From an uncultured Bacteroidia bacterium (GTDB taxonomy: Bacteria; Bacteroidota; Bacteroidia; Bacteroidales; UBA932): a DNA stretch of 64,000 nucleotides. Shown here piece by piece: positions 43,866 through 54,900 of this stretch. The notes under the pieces were generated by a model. That model ran no database searches, was not told the DNA's origin, and saw only the letters and a list, made by a program, of their open reading frames with translations. The stretch spans positions 124,001-188,000 of the forward strand of contig CADAAA010000001.1 of NCBI GenBank assembly GCA_902785785.1, given 5' to 3'. Every line of letters begins with the position of its first letter. The stretch's first letter is position 1. The position numbers were made by a program, and so were the translations under genes.

Positions 43866-45172
43866 GCCTGGTAGCGATAGTCGGGAGACCGAACGTAGGG
43901 AAATCGACCCTCTTCAACCGTCTGGTGGGCATGAGGAAGGCCATCGTGGACGACACCGCCGGTGTCACTCGCGACAGGCATTACGGCAAATGCGAATGGT
44001 GCGGCTCGGAGTTCTCCGTAGTCGACACCGGCGGATATACCTCCAACTCCGAGGATGTATTCGAGAAGGCCATCCGCCGTCAGGTGGAGATAGCCATAGA
44101 GGAGGCCGACGCCGTCATCTTCATGGTGGAGGCGGCCACCGGCATCACGGATTATGATGCCGAGATAGCGGACGTGCTGCGCCGCTCCAAGAAGCCAGTC
44201 ATCCTCTGCGTGAACAAGGTCGACACCGGCGAAAAGGTGTTTGATACCTATCAGTTCTACGGACTGGGCCTGGGCGAGCTGTGGAGCATCTCCGCGGCCA
44301 ACGGCTCCGGGACGGGCGACCTGCTCGACGAAGTCGTGCGGGTCCTGCCCAAGGAGGAGACTCCCGCCGCGGACCCTTACGAGGGCATCCCCAGGATAGC
44401 CATCGTCGGCAAGCCTAATGTAGGAAAGTCGTCCCTCACCAACGCCCTTCTGGGCGAGGAGAGGAACATCGTCACGCCCGTGGCCGGTACGACCAGGGAT
44501 TCCATCGAGACGCATTACAACAAGTTCGGCCATGAGTTCATGCTAGTCGACACCGCCGGCATTCGCAAGAAATCCAAGGTCCACGAGGACCTGGAGTTCT
44601 ATTCGGTGCTCCGCTCCATGCGCGCCATCGAGCGCGCCGACGTATGCATACTCATGATCGACGCTACCACAGGCATGGAAGCCCAGGACATGAGCATCTT
44701 CAATATCATCCAGAAGAACCGCAAGGGCTGCGTGCTGGTGGTGAACAAGTGGGACCTCTTCATCAAGGACCAGAACACCATGCGCGACTACACCGAAGGC
44801 CTCCGCGCCCGCCTGGCCCCGTTCGATGATGTCCCCATCGTATTCACCTCGGTGGTGAAGATGCAGAGGGTCATGGACGTGCTGGACGCCGCCGCCCGGG
44901 TGTCGGACAATTACCGCAGGCGCATCCCCACTGCGCAGCTCAACGAAGCCCTGCTGCCCATCATCGAGGAGACTCCGCCTCCTTCCTGGAAGGGCAAGTA
45001 CATCAAGGTCAAGTACATTACCCAGCTCCCCACGAGGTTCCCGGCGTTTGCGTTCTTCTGCAACCTCCCGCAGTACATCAAGGACCCTTACAAACGCTTC
45101 CTCGAAAACCAGTTGCGGGCCTGTTTCGACCTGACCGGATGCCCGGTGCAGATATATTGCAGGCAAAAATGA
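43862..45172 (+). CDS. der: Ribosome-biogenesis GTPase Der (EngA)
   Basis: A 436-residue protein with two tandem GTPase domains and a C-terminal KH-like domain. Domain 1: [18 protein letters not shown]. Domain 2: [18 protein letters not shown]. The KH-like domain runs from about residue 350 ([15 protein letters not shown]). It is needed for 50S assembly. The length is standard. A terminator (45189-45211) follows. Confidence 0.96.
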   Translation: MSLVAIVGRPNVGKSTLFNRLVGMRKAIVDDTAGVTRDRHYGKCEWCGSEFSVVDTGGYTSNSEDVFEKAIRRQVEIAIEEADAVIFMVEAATGITDYDAEIADVLRRSKKPVILCVNKVDTGEKVFDTYQFYGLGLGELWSISAANGSGTGDLLDEVVRVLPKEETPAADPYEGIPRIAIVGKPNVGKSSLTNALLGEERNIVTPVAGTTRDSIETHYNKFGHEFMLVDTAGIRKKSKVHEDLEFYSVLRSMRAIERADVCILMIDATTGMEAQDMSIFNIIQKNRKGCVLVVNKWDLFIKDQNTMRDYTEGLRARLAPFDDVPIVFTSVVKMQRVMDVLDAAARVSDNYRRRIPTAQLNEALLPIIEETPPPSWKGKYIKVKYITQLPTRFPAFAFFCNLPQYIKDPYKRFLENQLRACFDLTGCPVQIYCRQK

Positions 45173-45188
45173 CAAAACGTTTTAAATC

Positions 45189-45211
45189 GGCGCGTGAATC
45201 GCGCCTTTTTT
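45189..45211 (+). terminator. Terminator after der
   Basis: GGCGCG (45189-45194) and CGCGCC (45200-45205) form a stem around TGAAT, followed by TTTTTT to 45211. Confidence 0.8.
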
Positions 45212-45225
45212 CGTAAAAATATTGC

Positions 45226-45233
45226 TACTTTTG
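45226..45233 (+). promoter_or_regulatory. Candidate -7 box for xseB and the glycogen operon
   Basis: TACTTTTG lies only 6 bases before the xseB ATG at 45240, so the message would be leaderless or nearly so. It follows the der terminator directly. Confidence 0.45.
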
Positions 45234-45239
45234 CATGAT

Positions 45240-45425
45240 ATGGAAGAGTTTGACTATCAGAAGGCGGTAGCGGACCTCGAGGAGATCGCGAAGAAGGTCG
45301 AGGACCCGTCCACCGGCCTCGAGGACATAGACCGTTACGTGAAACAGTCCGGGGAGCTTGTCGCCAAGTGCCGCGCATATCTGCGCACGGTCCGCGACAA
45401 GGTTGACACGGCTTTTGAAGAGTAG
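45240..45425 (+). CDS. xseB: Exodeoxyribonuclease VII small subunit
   Basis: A 61-residue protein with the family pattern FDYQKAVADLEEIAKKVEDP, then DIDRYVKQSGELVAKCRAYL. It partners XseA, encoded 3 kb upstream on the other strand. The start at 45240 (MEEFDYQKA) was preferred over 45222. It ends 3 bases before glgB, so it leads the glycogen operon. Confidence 0.9.
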   Translation: MEEFDYQKAVADLEEIAKKVEDPSTGLEDIDRYVKQSGELVAKCRAYLRTVRDKVDTAFEE

Positions 45426-45428
45426 GAT

Positions 45429-47435
45429 ATGAAAAGGAAGATGATATACGATACCGATCCGTACCTGATGCCTTTCCGCACGGCCATCGACGTGCGTCAC
45501 GCGCGCATCCTGCAGACGCGTGACGAGATGGCCGTCGGCGGTTCGCTGTCAGCCGGGGTGAACAACCACCTGTTCTACGGCCTGCACCGTACGGAGGACG
45601 GAGGCTGGGTGTTCCGCGAGTGGGCCCCCAACGCCACCAGGATTTATCTCGTCGGAGACTTCAACAACTGGCACCGTACCGAAGGGTACGCCCTCAAGCC
45701 TACCGGCGGTGGCAACTGGGAGATCACCCTTCCCGGGATGTTCCTCAGCCACGGCGCCCTGTACAAGCTCTACATCGAGTGGGTCGGTGGTGGCGGTGAG
45801 CGCTTGCCGGCCTATGTCACCCGTACTGTCCAGGATCCCGACACCAAGGCGTTCTGCGCCCAGGTCTGGGATCCTGCCCAGCCTTATGTCTGGAAGCACC
45901 GCCGTCCCGGCAAGCGTCCCAATCCCCTCATCTACGAGTGCCACATTGGCATGAGCGGGGAGAAGGAAGGAGTCTCCACTTTTGAGGATTTCCGCAGGGA
46001 TGTGCTGCCCAAGGTCGCGGACCTGGGCTACAATGTCCTCCAGATCATGGCCCTTCAGGAGCATCCGTACTACGGCTCCTTCGGCTATCAGGTCTCCAAC
46101 ATCTTCGCGCTGAGCTCGCGCTTCGGCACTCCGGAGGAGTTCAAGGCACTCGTCGACGCCGCGCATGCCAAGGGCATCGCCGTCGTCATGGACATCGTGC
46201 ATTCGCACATGGTCAAGAACGAGCTCGAGGGCCTCAGCAATTTCGACGGTCACGATACGCTGTACTTCTACAGCGGCCCTCAGGGCCATCACCCGGCATG
46301 GGACAGCCGCTGCTACGACTACGGCAAGTCCGAGACCAAGTATTTCCTCCTGTCCAACTGCAAGTTCTGGATGGAGGAGTACCATCTGGACGGTTTCCGT
46401 TTCGACGGGGTTACCAGCATGCTCTACTGGGACCACGGCCTTGGCAAGGACTTCGTCGGCTATGACAACTACTTCAACGAAGGCGTGGACGAGAATGCCG
46501 TTACATATCTGGCATTGGCCAACCTCCTGGTAAAGGAGATCGACCCCAACGCCATGACCATCGCAGAGGACGTCAGCGGCATGGCCGGCCTTGCCGCCCC
46601 CATAGCCGCTGGCGGAGTCGGCTTCGACTTCCGCATGGCCATGGGCGTGGCCGACCATTGGATCAAATGGATCAAGGAGAAGAGCGACGAGCAATGGTCC
46701 ATGGGCGAGATCTGGTACGAGCTCACCAACAAGCGCGCGGATGAGAAGACCATCAGCTATGCTGAGTGCCACGACCAGGCCCTGGTGGGGGACAAGACCC
46801 TTATCTTCCGCCTGATGGACAAGGAGATGTACTTCTCCATGAACATGGAGTCCTCCAATCCCATAGTGGACCGCGGCATCGCCCTGCACAAGATGATACG
46901 CCTGCTCACGCTCGCCACGGCCGGCAACGGCTACCTCAATTTCATGGGCAACGAATTCGGACATCCGGAGTGGATAGACTTCCCGCGCGAGGGCAACGGC
47001 TGGTCTTACCAGCATGCCCGCAGGCAGTGGTCGCTCGCCGAGCCCGACTACCTGCGGTACCGTTACCTCCGCAACTTCGACAGGGACATGATACATCTCG
47101 TCCGCAAAAAGTCGCTGCTCGTCGATGCGCCCAGCCTGCTCGTCGCTGACGAAGAGAAGAAAATCTTGATATTCAGGAGAAGAAACTGTATCTTTGCATT
47201 CAATTTCAATCCCACCGCATCCTTTACGGATTACGGATTCGCGGCACCTGCCGGCAAATATACGATAACACTGGACACCGACCAGAGGGAGTTCAACGGT
47301 TTTGAACGCGTGAAGCGTGGGGAAGAGCATTTCACGGTCCACGCAAAATCGCCGAACGGCCCTCAGAATTTGGATGATACACTGTATCTGTACTTGCCGA
47401 GCCGGTGCGCTTTGGTTTTGTGCACTGAGGGGTGA
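45429..47435 (+). CDS. glgB: 1,4-alpha-glucan branching enzyme (GH13)
   Basis: A 668-residue enzyme adding alpha-1,6 branches to glycogen. A CBM48 (about 55-145, FREWAPNATRIYLVGDFNNW) precedes the GH13 barrel (about 165-540). Conserved region I is VVMDIVHSH, region II DGFRFDGVTSM with the nucleophile Asp, and region III TIAEDVSGM with the acid Glu. Region IV is AECHDQALVGDKT, and the protein ends in a C-terminal beta domain. The layout is close to eukaryote-like GlgB forms of Bacteroidota. Confidence 0.94.
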   Translation: MKRKMIYDTDPYLMPFRTAIDVRHARILQTRDEMAVGGSLSAGVNNHLFYGLHRTEDGGWVFREWAPNATRIYLVGDFNNWHRTEGYALKPTGGGNWEITLPGMFLSHGALYKLYIEWVGGGGERLPAYVTRTVQDPDTKAFCAQVWDPAQPYVWKHRRPGKRPNPLIYECHIGMSGEKEGVSTFEDFRRDVLPKVADLGYNVLQIMALQEHPYYGSFGYQVSNIFALSSRFGTPEEFKALVDAAHAKGIAVVMDIVHSHMVKNELEGLSNFDGHDTLYFYSGPQGHHPAWDSRCYDYGKSETKYFLLSNCKFWMEEYHLDGFRFDGVTSMLYWDHGLGKDFVGYDNYFNEGVDENAVTYLALANLLVKEIDPNAMTIAEDVSGMAGLAAPIAAGGVGFDFRMAMGVADHWIKWIKEKSDEQWSMGEIWYELTNKRADEKTISYAECHDQALVGDKTLIFRLMDKEMYFSMNMESSNPIVDRGIALHKMIRLLTLATAGNGYLNFMGNEFGHPEWIDFPREGNGWSYQHARRQWSLAEPDYLRYRYLRNFDRDMIHLVRKKSLLVDAPSLLVADEEKKILIFRRRNCIFAFNFNPTASFTDYGFAAPAGKYTITLDTDQREFNGFERVKRGEEHFTVHAKSPNGPQNLDDTLYLYLPSRCALVLCTEG

Positions 47436-47467
47436 AGATTGTATAAAGTTTAGAATACTATATAGTT

Positions 47468-49408
47468 ATGGCTTTTTTGAAGTTCAACAAGTCCGAGCTG
47501 GTCAATCTCTCATATTCGTTGAAGAGGGAGATTATCAGCGCCAACAAGACAGGCGCCTACTGCAATACGTCCATCGTGACCTGCAATACCCGCCGTTACC
47601 ATGGACTCCTGGCAGTGACGCTCGACCGCTTCGGCGGTGACAAGTTCCTGCTCCTGTCCTCGCTCGACGAGAGTCTCGTGGTGAACGGCAAGCAGTTCAA
47701 CCTCGGTATCCATTGCTACGGCGACATCTACGAGCCCCGCGGGCACAAGTACGTGGTCGATTTCAAGGCCGACCCCGTCCCGCAGATCACCTACAAGGTC
47801 GGTGAGGTCGTTTTCACCAAGAGTATCATCCTGGTGCCCGACACCGACCAGGTCCTTATCCGTTTCGACCTCGTCAAGGCTCCCGCGAAGATCCGGCTGC
47901 AGCTCAAGCCTTTCCTCGCTTTCCGCAACATCCACTCGCTGACGGTCCAGAATCCCGTGGCCAACATCGGCTACACGTCGATCCCGGGCGGCGCATCCTT
48001 CCGGATGTATTCCAATTTCCCGGACCTCTTCCTCCAGCTGAGCGACAAGTCCGCCACCTACAGGCACATGCCTTACTGGTATGAGGGCGTCACTTACTCC
48101 GACGAATACCGCCGCGGCTTCGACTGCCGCGAGGACCTGCTGGTCCCCGGCGTATTCGAAATGGACATGAAGGAGGGCGAGTCCGTGGTCTTCTCCGCCT
48201 CCACCGTCGAAGCCAATCCCGCCTCGATCAAGCGCAAGTTCAACGACCTTCTGAAGAAGACTCCCGAAGTCACCAACAGCCGCGAGCAGCTCGTCCGCTG
48301 CGCCGACACCCTCATCTGCAACCACAACAACCGCAAGAAGGTCACGGCAGGATTCTCCTGGCTTTATACCGGCCTCCTCCGTGAGACGCTGGTGGCCCTT
48401 CCGGGCCTGACGCTCTATGCCAACGGCAATGCCGCGGAGTTCGAGGAGATCCTCGACAACCTCATCGCCGACGAGCAGGAGCGCCTGTTCCGCCGCACCA
48501 CCCAGGTCGAGTCGCCCCTCTATATGCCCATCATCCTACAGGAGTACATCGACGACTTCGGCGCCGATCCCGCCAAGGTGTGGAAGAAATACGGCGGCAC
48601 CGTCAAGGGCATCATCGAGAGCTACGGCCCCGGCGAGCGCAAGGAAGTGTCCATGCAGCCCAACGGCCTGCTCTGGGCGCAGATGGACCGCGTCGCCCTC
48701 ACCTGGATGAACGCCTACATCCATGGCATCCCCGTCACCGAGCGTGCAGGATACCAGGTCGAGACCAATGCATTCTGGTACAACGCCCTCTGTTTTGCCA
48801 TCGAGATGGAGTCCCGCTTCGGGTCCAAGGACGGCAGTTTCACTGCCCGCTGGACCCCGGTCAGGGACATGGTCAAGGAAAACTACATGCCGATGTTCTG
48901 GAACGCCTCCAGGGGCTGCCTCGCCGACTATGTCGACGGTGCGGGACAGAACATGGACATCCGTCCGAACCAGCTGTATGCCATCTGGGTCAAGTATTCA
49001 CCTGTGGACGAAGACCTTTTCGCTTCGGTCCTGCGCGTCATCGACAACGAGCTGGTGACCAGCAGGGGCATCCGCACCCTCTCGCCCCGTAACGCCAATT
49101 ACAAGGGAGTTTACGAAGGCACTCAGATCGAACGTGACCTCGCATATCACCAGGGCTGTTCGTTCCCGTTCCTGCTGGAGCCTTATTGCGACGTCAGTTT
49201 CAGGGTGAAGGGCCAGTCCTTCGTCAAGAAGGCCCAGTGGCTTATCGAGGGCTTCTACGAGGACCTCTCCAAGCACGGCGTCGGCGCATTCTCCGAGCTT
49301 TACGACGGAGACCCGCCGCACGAGGCTCACGGAGCCATCTCCTCCGCCCTCAGCACCGCCGCTCTCCTGGCCGTGGACTACATCATCAACAAATACAAGG
49401 AGGACTAG
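47468..49408 (+). CDS. Glycogen debranching enzyme (GDE_N/GDE_C, GH133-like)
   Basis: A 646-residue protein. The N-terminal domain (about 20-280, NTSIVTCNTRRYHGLLA) and the C-terminal (alpha/alpha)6 barrel (about 300-640) match amylo-alpha-1,6-glucosidases. Where many relatives have WGRDTFI(A/S)LPGLTL this protein reads LLRETLVALPGLTL (Arg305-Glu306-Thr307), so the usual Asp is replaced by Glu. It starts 32 bases after glgB and ends 3 bases before the GT4 gene. It should remove branch points of glycogen if the Glu is functional. Confidence 0.85.
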   Translation: MAFLKFNKSELVNLSYSLKREIISANKTGAYCNTSIVTCNTRRYHGLLAVTLDRFGGDKFLLLSSLDESLVVNGKQFNLGIHCYGDIYEPRGHKYVVDFKADPVPQITYKVGEVVFTKSIILVPDTDQVLIRFDLVKAPAKIRLQLKPFLAFRNIHSLTVQNPVANIGYTSIPGGASFRMYSNFPDLFLQLSDKSATYRHMPYWYEGVTYSDEYRRGFDCREDLLVPGVFEMDMKEGESVVFSASTVEANPASIKRKFNDLLKKTPEVTNSREQLVRCADTLICNHNNRKKVTAGFSWLYTGLLRETLVALPGLTLYANGNAAEFEEILDNLIADEQERLFRRTTQVESPLYMPIILQEYIDDFGADPAKVWKKYGGTVKGIIESYGPGERKEVSMQPNGLLWAQMDRVALTWMNAYIHGIPVTERAGYQVETNAFWYNALCFAIEMESRFGSKDGSFTARWTPVRDMVKENYMPMFWNASRGCLADYVDGAGQNMDIRPNQLYAIWVKYSPVDEDLFASVLRVIDNELVTSRGIRTLSPRNANYKGVYEGTQIERDLAYHQGCSFPFLLEPYCDVSFRVKGQSFVKKAQWLIEGFYEDLSKHGVGAFSELYDGDPPHEAHGAISSALSTAALLAVDYIINKYKED

Positions 49409-49411
49409 GAT

Positions 49412-50698
49412 ATGAAAGTACTCATGTTCGGATGGGAGTTTCCTCCCCATATCGCCGGCGGTCTCGGCACCGCCTGTGAAGGAATCGTCAAGGGACTGGC
49501 CTACAACGGCGTAGAGACTCTCTTCGTGATGCCCTCGGCATCCGGAGACGAGGACCAGAGCGCCACGACCATCATCAACGCCAGCGACGTTGCGGTCGAT
49601 ACCGTCAGTTCCTCCGTCGACGAATTCCTCGACAAGGTCAAGTTCATACATATCGACAGCAGCCTTGTGCCCTACGTCAATCCCGACGAGTTTGAAACCC
49701 TCGTCGAGGAAGAGCGCAAGCGCCAGGTCAAGGACTTCTCCATACAGCACGGGACCAAGTTCAAGTTCTCGGGCAAGTACGGCTCCAACCTCATGGAGGA
49801 GGTGGCCCGCTACGCCATGGTGGGCGGTACCATCGCAATGCAGCACAAGGATGAGTTCGACGTCATCCACGCCCATGACTGGCTCACCTACCTTGCCGGC
49901 ATCGCCGCCAAGGAGCTTACCGGCAAGCCCCTCGTGGTTCACGTGCATGCGACGTCCTACGACCGCGGTGACGAGCAGCATATCGATACCCGCGTCCTCG
50001 ACATCGAGACGCGCGGTATGCTGGCCGCTGACCGTGTCGTCACCGTCAGCGACCTCACCCGCAATATTGTGGTGAACAAGTACCATATCGATCCCGCCAA
50101 GGTCGTCACCGTCCACAATGCGGTGGACTTCAGCGGCAGGGAGAACCTCCGCGTCGACCGCGGGGTGAAGGACAAGGTCGTCACATTCCTCGGCCGCATA
50201 ACCTTCCAGAAGGGCCCCGAGTATTTCATCGAGGCTGCGGCCAAGGTCCTCAAGCGTACCGACCACGTGCGTTTCGTTATGGCGGGCAGCGGAGACATGA
50301 TGAACCGCTCCATCCGCCACGTCGCCCGTCTCGGCATTTCCGACAGGTTCCATTTCACCGGATTCCTCCGCGGAACCGACGTGCAGAAGATGTTCGCCCT
50401 CTCGGACGTATACATCATGCCTTCCGTGTCGGAGCCTTTCGGCATCTCCCCGCTCGAGGCCATGCGTACCAACGTTCCCTCCATCATCTCCAAGCAGTCC
50501 GGCGCTGCCGAAGTCCTGAAGTACGCATTCAAGGTGGACTTCTGGGATGTCGACATGCTTGCTGATGACATTTACGCCCTCCTCCAGTATCCCGCCCTGT
50601 CGCATTTCGCTGCGACCAACGGCTACGACGAGGTCAACGCCCTCAAGTGGAACGGCGCCACCGCCAAGCTCAAGGCGGTTTACGAATCCCTGGTATAA
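49412..50698 (+). CDS. GT4-family glycosyltransferase (glycogen/alpha-glucan synthesis)
   Basis: A 428-residue GT-B enzyme. N-terminal FGWEFPPHIAGGLGTACEGI is the glycogen-synthase-like opening. FDVIHAHDWLTYLAG and the C-terminal SVSEPFGISPLEAM (E-x7-E) are GT4 signatures, and FLGRITFQKGPEYF marks the donor-binding domain. From its place it probably elongates glycogen or makes an alpha-glucan primer with the GH57 partner. It lies 3 bases after the debranching gene. Confidence 0.88.
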   Translation: MKVLMFGWEFPPHIAGGLGTACEGIVKGLAYNGVETLFVMPSASGDEDQSATTIINASDVAVDTVSSSVDEFLDKVKFIHIDSSLVPYVNPDEFETLVEEERKRQVKDFSIQHGTKFKFSGKYGSNLMEEVARYAMVGGTIAMQHKDEFDVIHAHDWLTYLAGIAAKELTGKPLVVHVHATSYDRGDEQHIDTRVLDIETRGMLAADRVVTVSDLTRNIVVNKYHIDPAKVVTVHNAVDFSGRENLRVDRGVKDKVVTFLGRITFQKGPEYFIEAAAKVLKRTDHVRFVMAGSGDMMNRSIRHVARLGISDRFHFTGFLRGTDVQKMFALSDVYIMPSVSEPFGISPLEAMRTNVPSIISKQSGAAEVLKYAFKVDFWDVDMLADDIYALLQYPALSHFAATNGYDEVNALKWNGATAKLKAVYESLV

Positions 50699-50720
50699 GA
50701 AACAACAAAAATCAATTGAT

Positions 50721-51938
50721 ATGAAAAAGAGTATATGTCTGTACTTCCAGGTACACCAGCCGACAAGACTCAGATTGTACAGGTTCTTCGATATCGGCAA
50801 GGACTCGCACTACTATGACGACTTCGCCAACAGGACCATCCTCAAGAGGATAGCCCAGAAGTGCTACCTCCCTATGAATGAGCTCCTCCTCCAGGCTATC
50901 GAGGAGAGCAAGGGAGCGTTCAAGGTGGCGTTCTCCATCACCGGTTCCGCGCTTGAGCAGTTCGACCGCTACGCTCCGGAGGTGATCGACAGCTTCCGCC
51001 GCCTCGCGGCTACGGGAAGCGTCGAGTTCCTCGGCGAGACCTATTACCACTCGCTTGCTTCGCTCGCATCCCACGCCGAGTTCAAGCACCAGGTGGAGAA
51101 GCACAAGGCTGCCATCGAGCAGTATTTCGGCGTGAAGCCCGTCTCCTTCCGCAACACCGAGCTTATCTATTCCGACGCCATCGGCGATGCCGTCTATAAC
51201 CTCGGCTACAAGACCATGCTCACCGAGGGCGCCCGTCACATCATGGGATGGAGGAGCCCCAACTATATCTATACCGATGACATCCAGCCCAAGCTCAAGC
51301 TCCTCCTCAGGAACTACCAGCTCAGCGACGATATCGCATTCCGCTTCTCCAACCAGGGTTGGGAGGACTGGCCGCTTACGGCCGAGAAGTATGTCGACTG
51401 GCTCAAGAGCGCCGTTGCAGACGGAGGCGACATCATCAACCTCTTCATGGACTACGAGACCTTCGGCGAGCACCAGAGTGCACAGAGCGGCATCTTCGAC
51501 TTCATGCGTGCCCTTCCGAAAACCGTCATCGCCGACGGTACTTTCGAGTTCGTCACCCCTGCCCGCGCTTCCCGCAAGCACAAAGCCATCGACGCCCTTT
51601 CGGTTCCCGAGGCCATCTCGTGGGCTGACGAGGAGCGCGATGTGACCGCATGGCTCGGCAACGAGCTCCAGAACGATGCGTTCTCCAAGCTCTATGGCTT
51701 GACCGAGAAACTTTCGATCCTGAACGATCCCGTCCTGTGGTCGGATTTCGGTCACCTCCAGGAGAGCGACCACCTGTATTACATGTGTACCAAATTCTTC
51801 TCCGACGGGGAAGTGCACAAATACTTCAATCCGTATGACACCCCTTATGAAGCCTTCATCAACTACATGAACGTGTTGAGCGACTTCATTATCCGTACGG
51901 ACGAGGCATACGAACTTAAAACAGCTGAAAACAATTGA
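50721..51938 (+). CDS. GH57-family alpha-glucan-active enzyme
   Basis: A 405-residue GH57 protein. Region 1 is YFQVHQPTRLR, region 2 GETYYHSLASL, region 3 SFRNTELIYSD with the nucleophile Glu, and region 4 FMDYETFGEH with the catalytic Asp. GH57 members are alpha-amylases, branching enzymes or 4-alpha-glucanotransferases; this one is grouped with Bacteroidota cluster members labelled alpha-amylase. The start at 50721 is the family start (MKKSICLYFQVHQP); earlier in-frame ATGs lie in the GT4 gene. Its TGA overlaps the next ATG by one base. Confidence 0.9.
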   Translation: MKKSICLYFQVHQPTRLRLYRFFDIGKDSHYYDDFANRTILKRIAQKCYLPMNELLLQAIEESKGAFKVAFSITGSALEQFDRYAPEVIDSFRRLAATGSVEFLGETYYHSLASLASHAEFKHQVEKHKAAIEQYFGVKPVSFRNTELIYSDAIGDAVYNLGYKTMLTEGARHIMGWRSPNYIYTDDIQPKLKLLLRNYQLSDDIAFRFSNQGWEDWPLTAEKYVDWLKSAVADGGDIINLFMDYETFGEHQSAQSGIFDFMRALPKTVIADGTFEFVTPARASRKHKAIDALSVPEAISWADEERDVTAWLGNELQNDAFSKLYGLTEKLSILNDPVLWSDFGHLQESDHLYYMCTKFFSDGEVHKYFNPYDTPYEAFINYMNVLSDFIIRTDEAYELKTAENN

Positions 51939-54900
51939 TGGATAAAAAGCTATTGAGCCCCGACTACCTGTTCGAAGTCAGCTGGGAAGTCTGCAACAAG
52001 GTAGGCGGGATCTATACGGTGATCTCCACCAAGGCCCTTCACCAGAAGGCTATGCTTGGAAGACACCATATTATGATAGGACCCGACGTGTGGATGAACA
52101 TCGAGGACAATCCCGATTTCACCGAGGATGCGTCACTGTATCGCAACTGGAAACTCAAGGCCTCCGAGGAGGGCATCCGCGTCCGCATCGGCCGCTGGAA
52201 CGTCCCCGGCAAGCCTATAGCCATCCTTGTGGACTACAAGCAGTTCCTGCCCAAGCAGGACGATGTCCTTACGGAGTACTGGAAGCGTTTCGGAGTTGAC
52301 TCGCTGACGGGCAACTGGGACTACAAGGAGTCCGCCCTCTTCGGCTATGCCGCGGGAAGGGTCATAGTGAGCTTCTACCGCTTCAACCTCTATTCCACCG
52401 ACAAGGTGGTGGCGCAGTTCCACGAGTGGCAGACCGGAGCCGGCCTCCTCTATATCAAGGATGCCGGCATCCCCGTAGCCACGGTGTTCACCACGCATGC
52501 CACCATGATGGGCCGCTGTATCTGCGGCAACAACCTTCCCCTCTACAAGCACCTAGAGGACTATGACGGCGACGAGATGGCGAGACGCTTCGGCGTCGTC
52601 GCCCGTCACTCGCTGGAGAAGATGTCCGCGCGCAATGCCGATGTCTTCACTACCGTGAGCGACATCACTGCGCGCGAGTGCAAGCAGTTCCATGGCCGTC
52701 CGGTGGACATCGTGACCCCCAACGGCTTCGAGAACAGCTTTACGCCCGCTTCGGACAAGGAGTGGAAAGCCAAGCGTGCCGAGGCACGTGAAAGGCTCAT
52801 CTCCGTAGCGTCTGCCATGTGCGGCGCCGAAGTCCCTAAGGACGCGGTCCTCGTAGGCATCGGCGGCCGTTACGAGTACCGCAACAAGGGTATCGACGTG
52901 TTCATCGATGCTCTCGCTAAACTGAAAGGTACCGACCTTGGAGGCAAGGAGGTTCACGCCTTCATCATGATCCCCAGCGGACACAACGGTCCGGACCGCA
53001 GCCTCATGCAGAAGCTCTCGTCCGGCTCCGGCGATTATACCACGCAGGTATCCCATGCCTTGATGAATCCCGAGTGGGATACGGTCACCCGCCGTTTCGA
53101 CGAGGTCGGCCTCTGCAACCTTCCCGGAGACAACGTCAAGGTCTATTTCGTGCCCTCCTACCTCAATGGCACAGACGGCATCTTCAACATGAAGTACTAT
53201 GACCTTCTCGTAGGTCTGGATGCCACCCTGTTCCCGTCATACTATGAGCCCTGGGGCTATACCCCGCTTGAGAGCCTCGCTTTCAGCGTACCCACGCTCA
53301 CCACTTCGCTGGCCGGCTTCGGCCAGTGGGTGAGGGACTATTACGGCAAGGACCACCCCGGCATCGCCGTGGTGGACAGGGACGACGACAATTATTTCGA
53401 GGTGGTCGATGCGGTCGCCGCGCGTGTGCGGGAGATCGCAGGTCTCGACGAAGCCGGGAGGCTCCGCTACCGTACCTCTGCCAGGGATGTGGCTGACATC
53501 GCTCTCTGGGAGAATCAGATCAAGTTTTACAATGAAGCCTATTCGAAGGCCATCGAAAAGGTTATAGCCAGGATCGGAGAGTATCCGTCCGTCAAAGAAG
53601 AAAAGAAAATGCAATATCCGAGTTTCAATATAGATGCTCCGTCTTGGAAGAGCGTCATGGTAACCCGTCACCTTCCGGAGAGGATCTCCGGACTTGAAAG
53701 ACTGTGTAAAAACCTCTGGTGGTGCTGGAACGACAGCGCCAAGGCCCTGTTCAAGACCATTGACTCGGCCATGTGGACCGAGTCCGGCCACAACCCCATG
53801 TATATCCTTGACAAGGTGAGTATCAAGCGTTTCAACGCCCTGGCCAAGGATGAGGCTTTCCTTGAGCAGCTCGACACCGTGATGGCCGAGTTCGACGCCT
53901 ACATGGCGGCCAAGGAGGAGAGGACCGACCCGTCCATCGCATATTTCTGCATGGAGTACGGTCTGGATACCTCGCTCAAGATATATTCCGGTGGTCTCGG
54001 CATCCTCGCCGGCGACTACCTCAAGGAGACGAGTGACATGAACGTCAACCTCGTCGCCGTCGGTTTCCTGTACCGCTTCGGTTACTTCACCCAGAAGCTT
54101 ACCGCCTATGGTGACCAGGTGGCCGAGTACGAGCCGCAGGATTTCCTCAAGATCCCTGCACAGCCCGTGCTTGACGCCGAGGGCAACTGGATGACTTCGA
54201 GTGTGGCTTTCCCCGGACGCAACGTCGTCGCCCGCATCTGGAAAGTGGCCGTCGGCCGCACCGACCTCTACCTTCTCGATACCGACTGGGAGGCCAATCT
54301 CCCCGAGGATCGCTCCATCACCCATCAACTTTACGGAGGCGACTGGGAGAACCGCCTGAAGCAGGAGCTCCTGCTCGGTATCGGCGGCATCCGCGCCCTG
54401 CGTACTCTCGGCATCCATACCAATATCTATCACTGCAACGAAGGCCACGCCGCATTCATCGGCCTTGAGCGTCTGCGCGAGTATGTCCAGAATGACAACC
54501 TCGAGTTCGGAGAGGCTATGGAAGTCGTCCGCGCATCTTCGCTCTTCACCACGCACACTCCCGTGCCCGCCGGCCACGACGCTTTCGAGGAAGGCCTGCT
54601 GCGCAAGTACATCGGCCATTATCCCGCCCTGCTCAAGATCGACTGGACCGCTATGATGGCGCTGGGCAAGACTCATCCCAACGACATCAACGAGAAGTTC
54701 TCGATGAGCATCCTCGCCGCCAACATCTCGCAGAACGTCAACGGCGTGTCTATGCTGCACGGCAAGGTCAGCCAGGACATCTTCGCGCATATGTATCCGG
54801 GCTATCTCCCGGAGGAGCTTCACGTGAGTTACGTGACCAACGGCGTCCACTATCCCACCTGGGCGGCGAAGGAATGGAAGCAGCTGCACGCCAAGGTGTT

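Noticed and set aside
45549-47342. A 597-codon open frame on the minus strand opposite glgB
   Set aside because: Shadow of glgB; no motif, and it would need a start inside a coding gene with no promoter.
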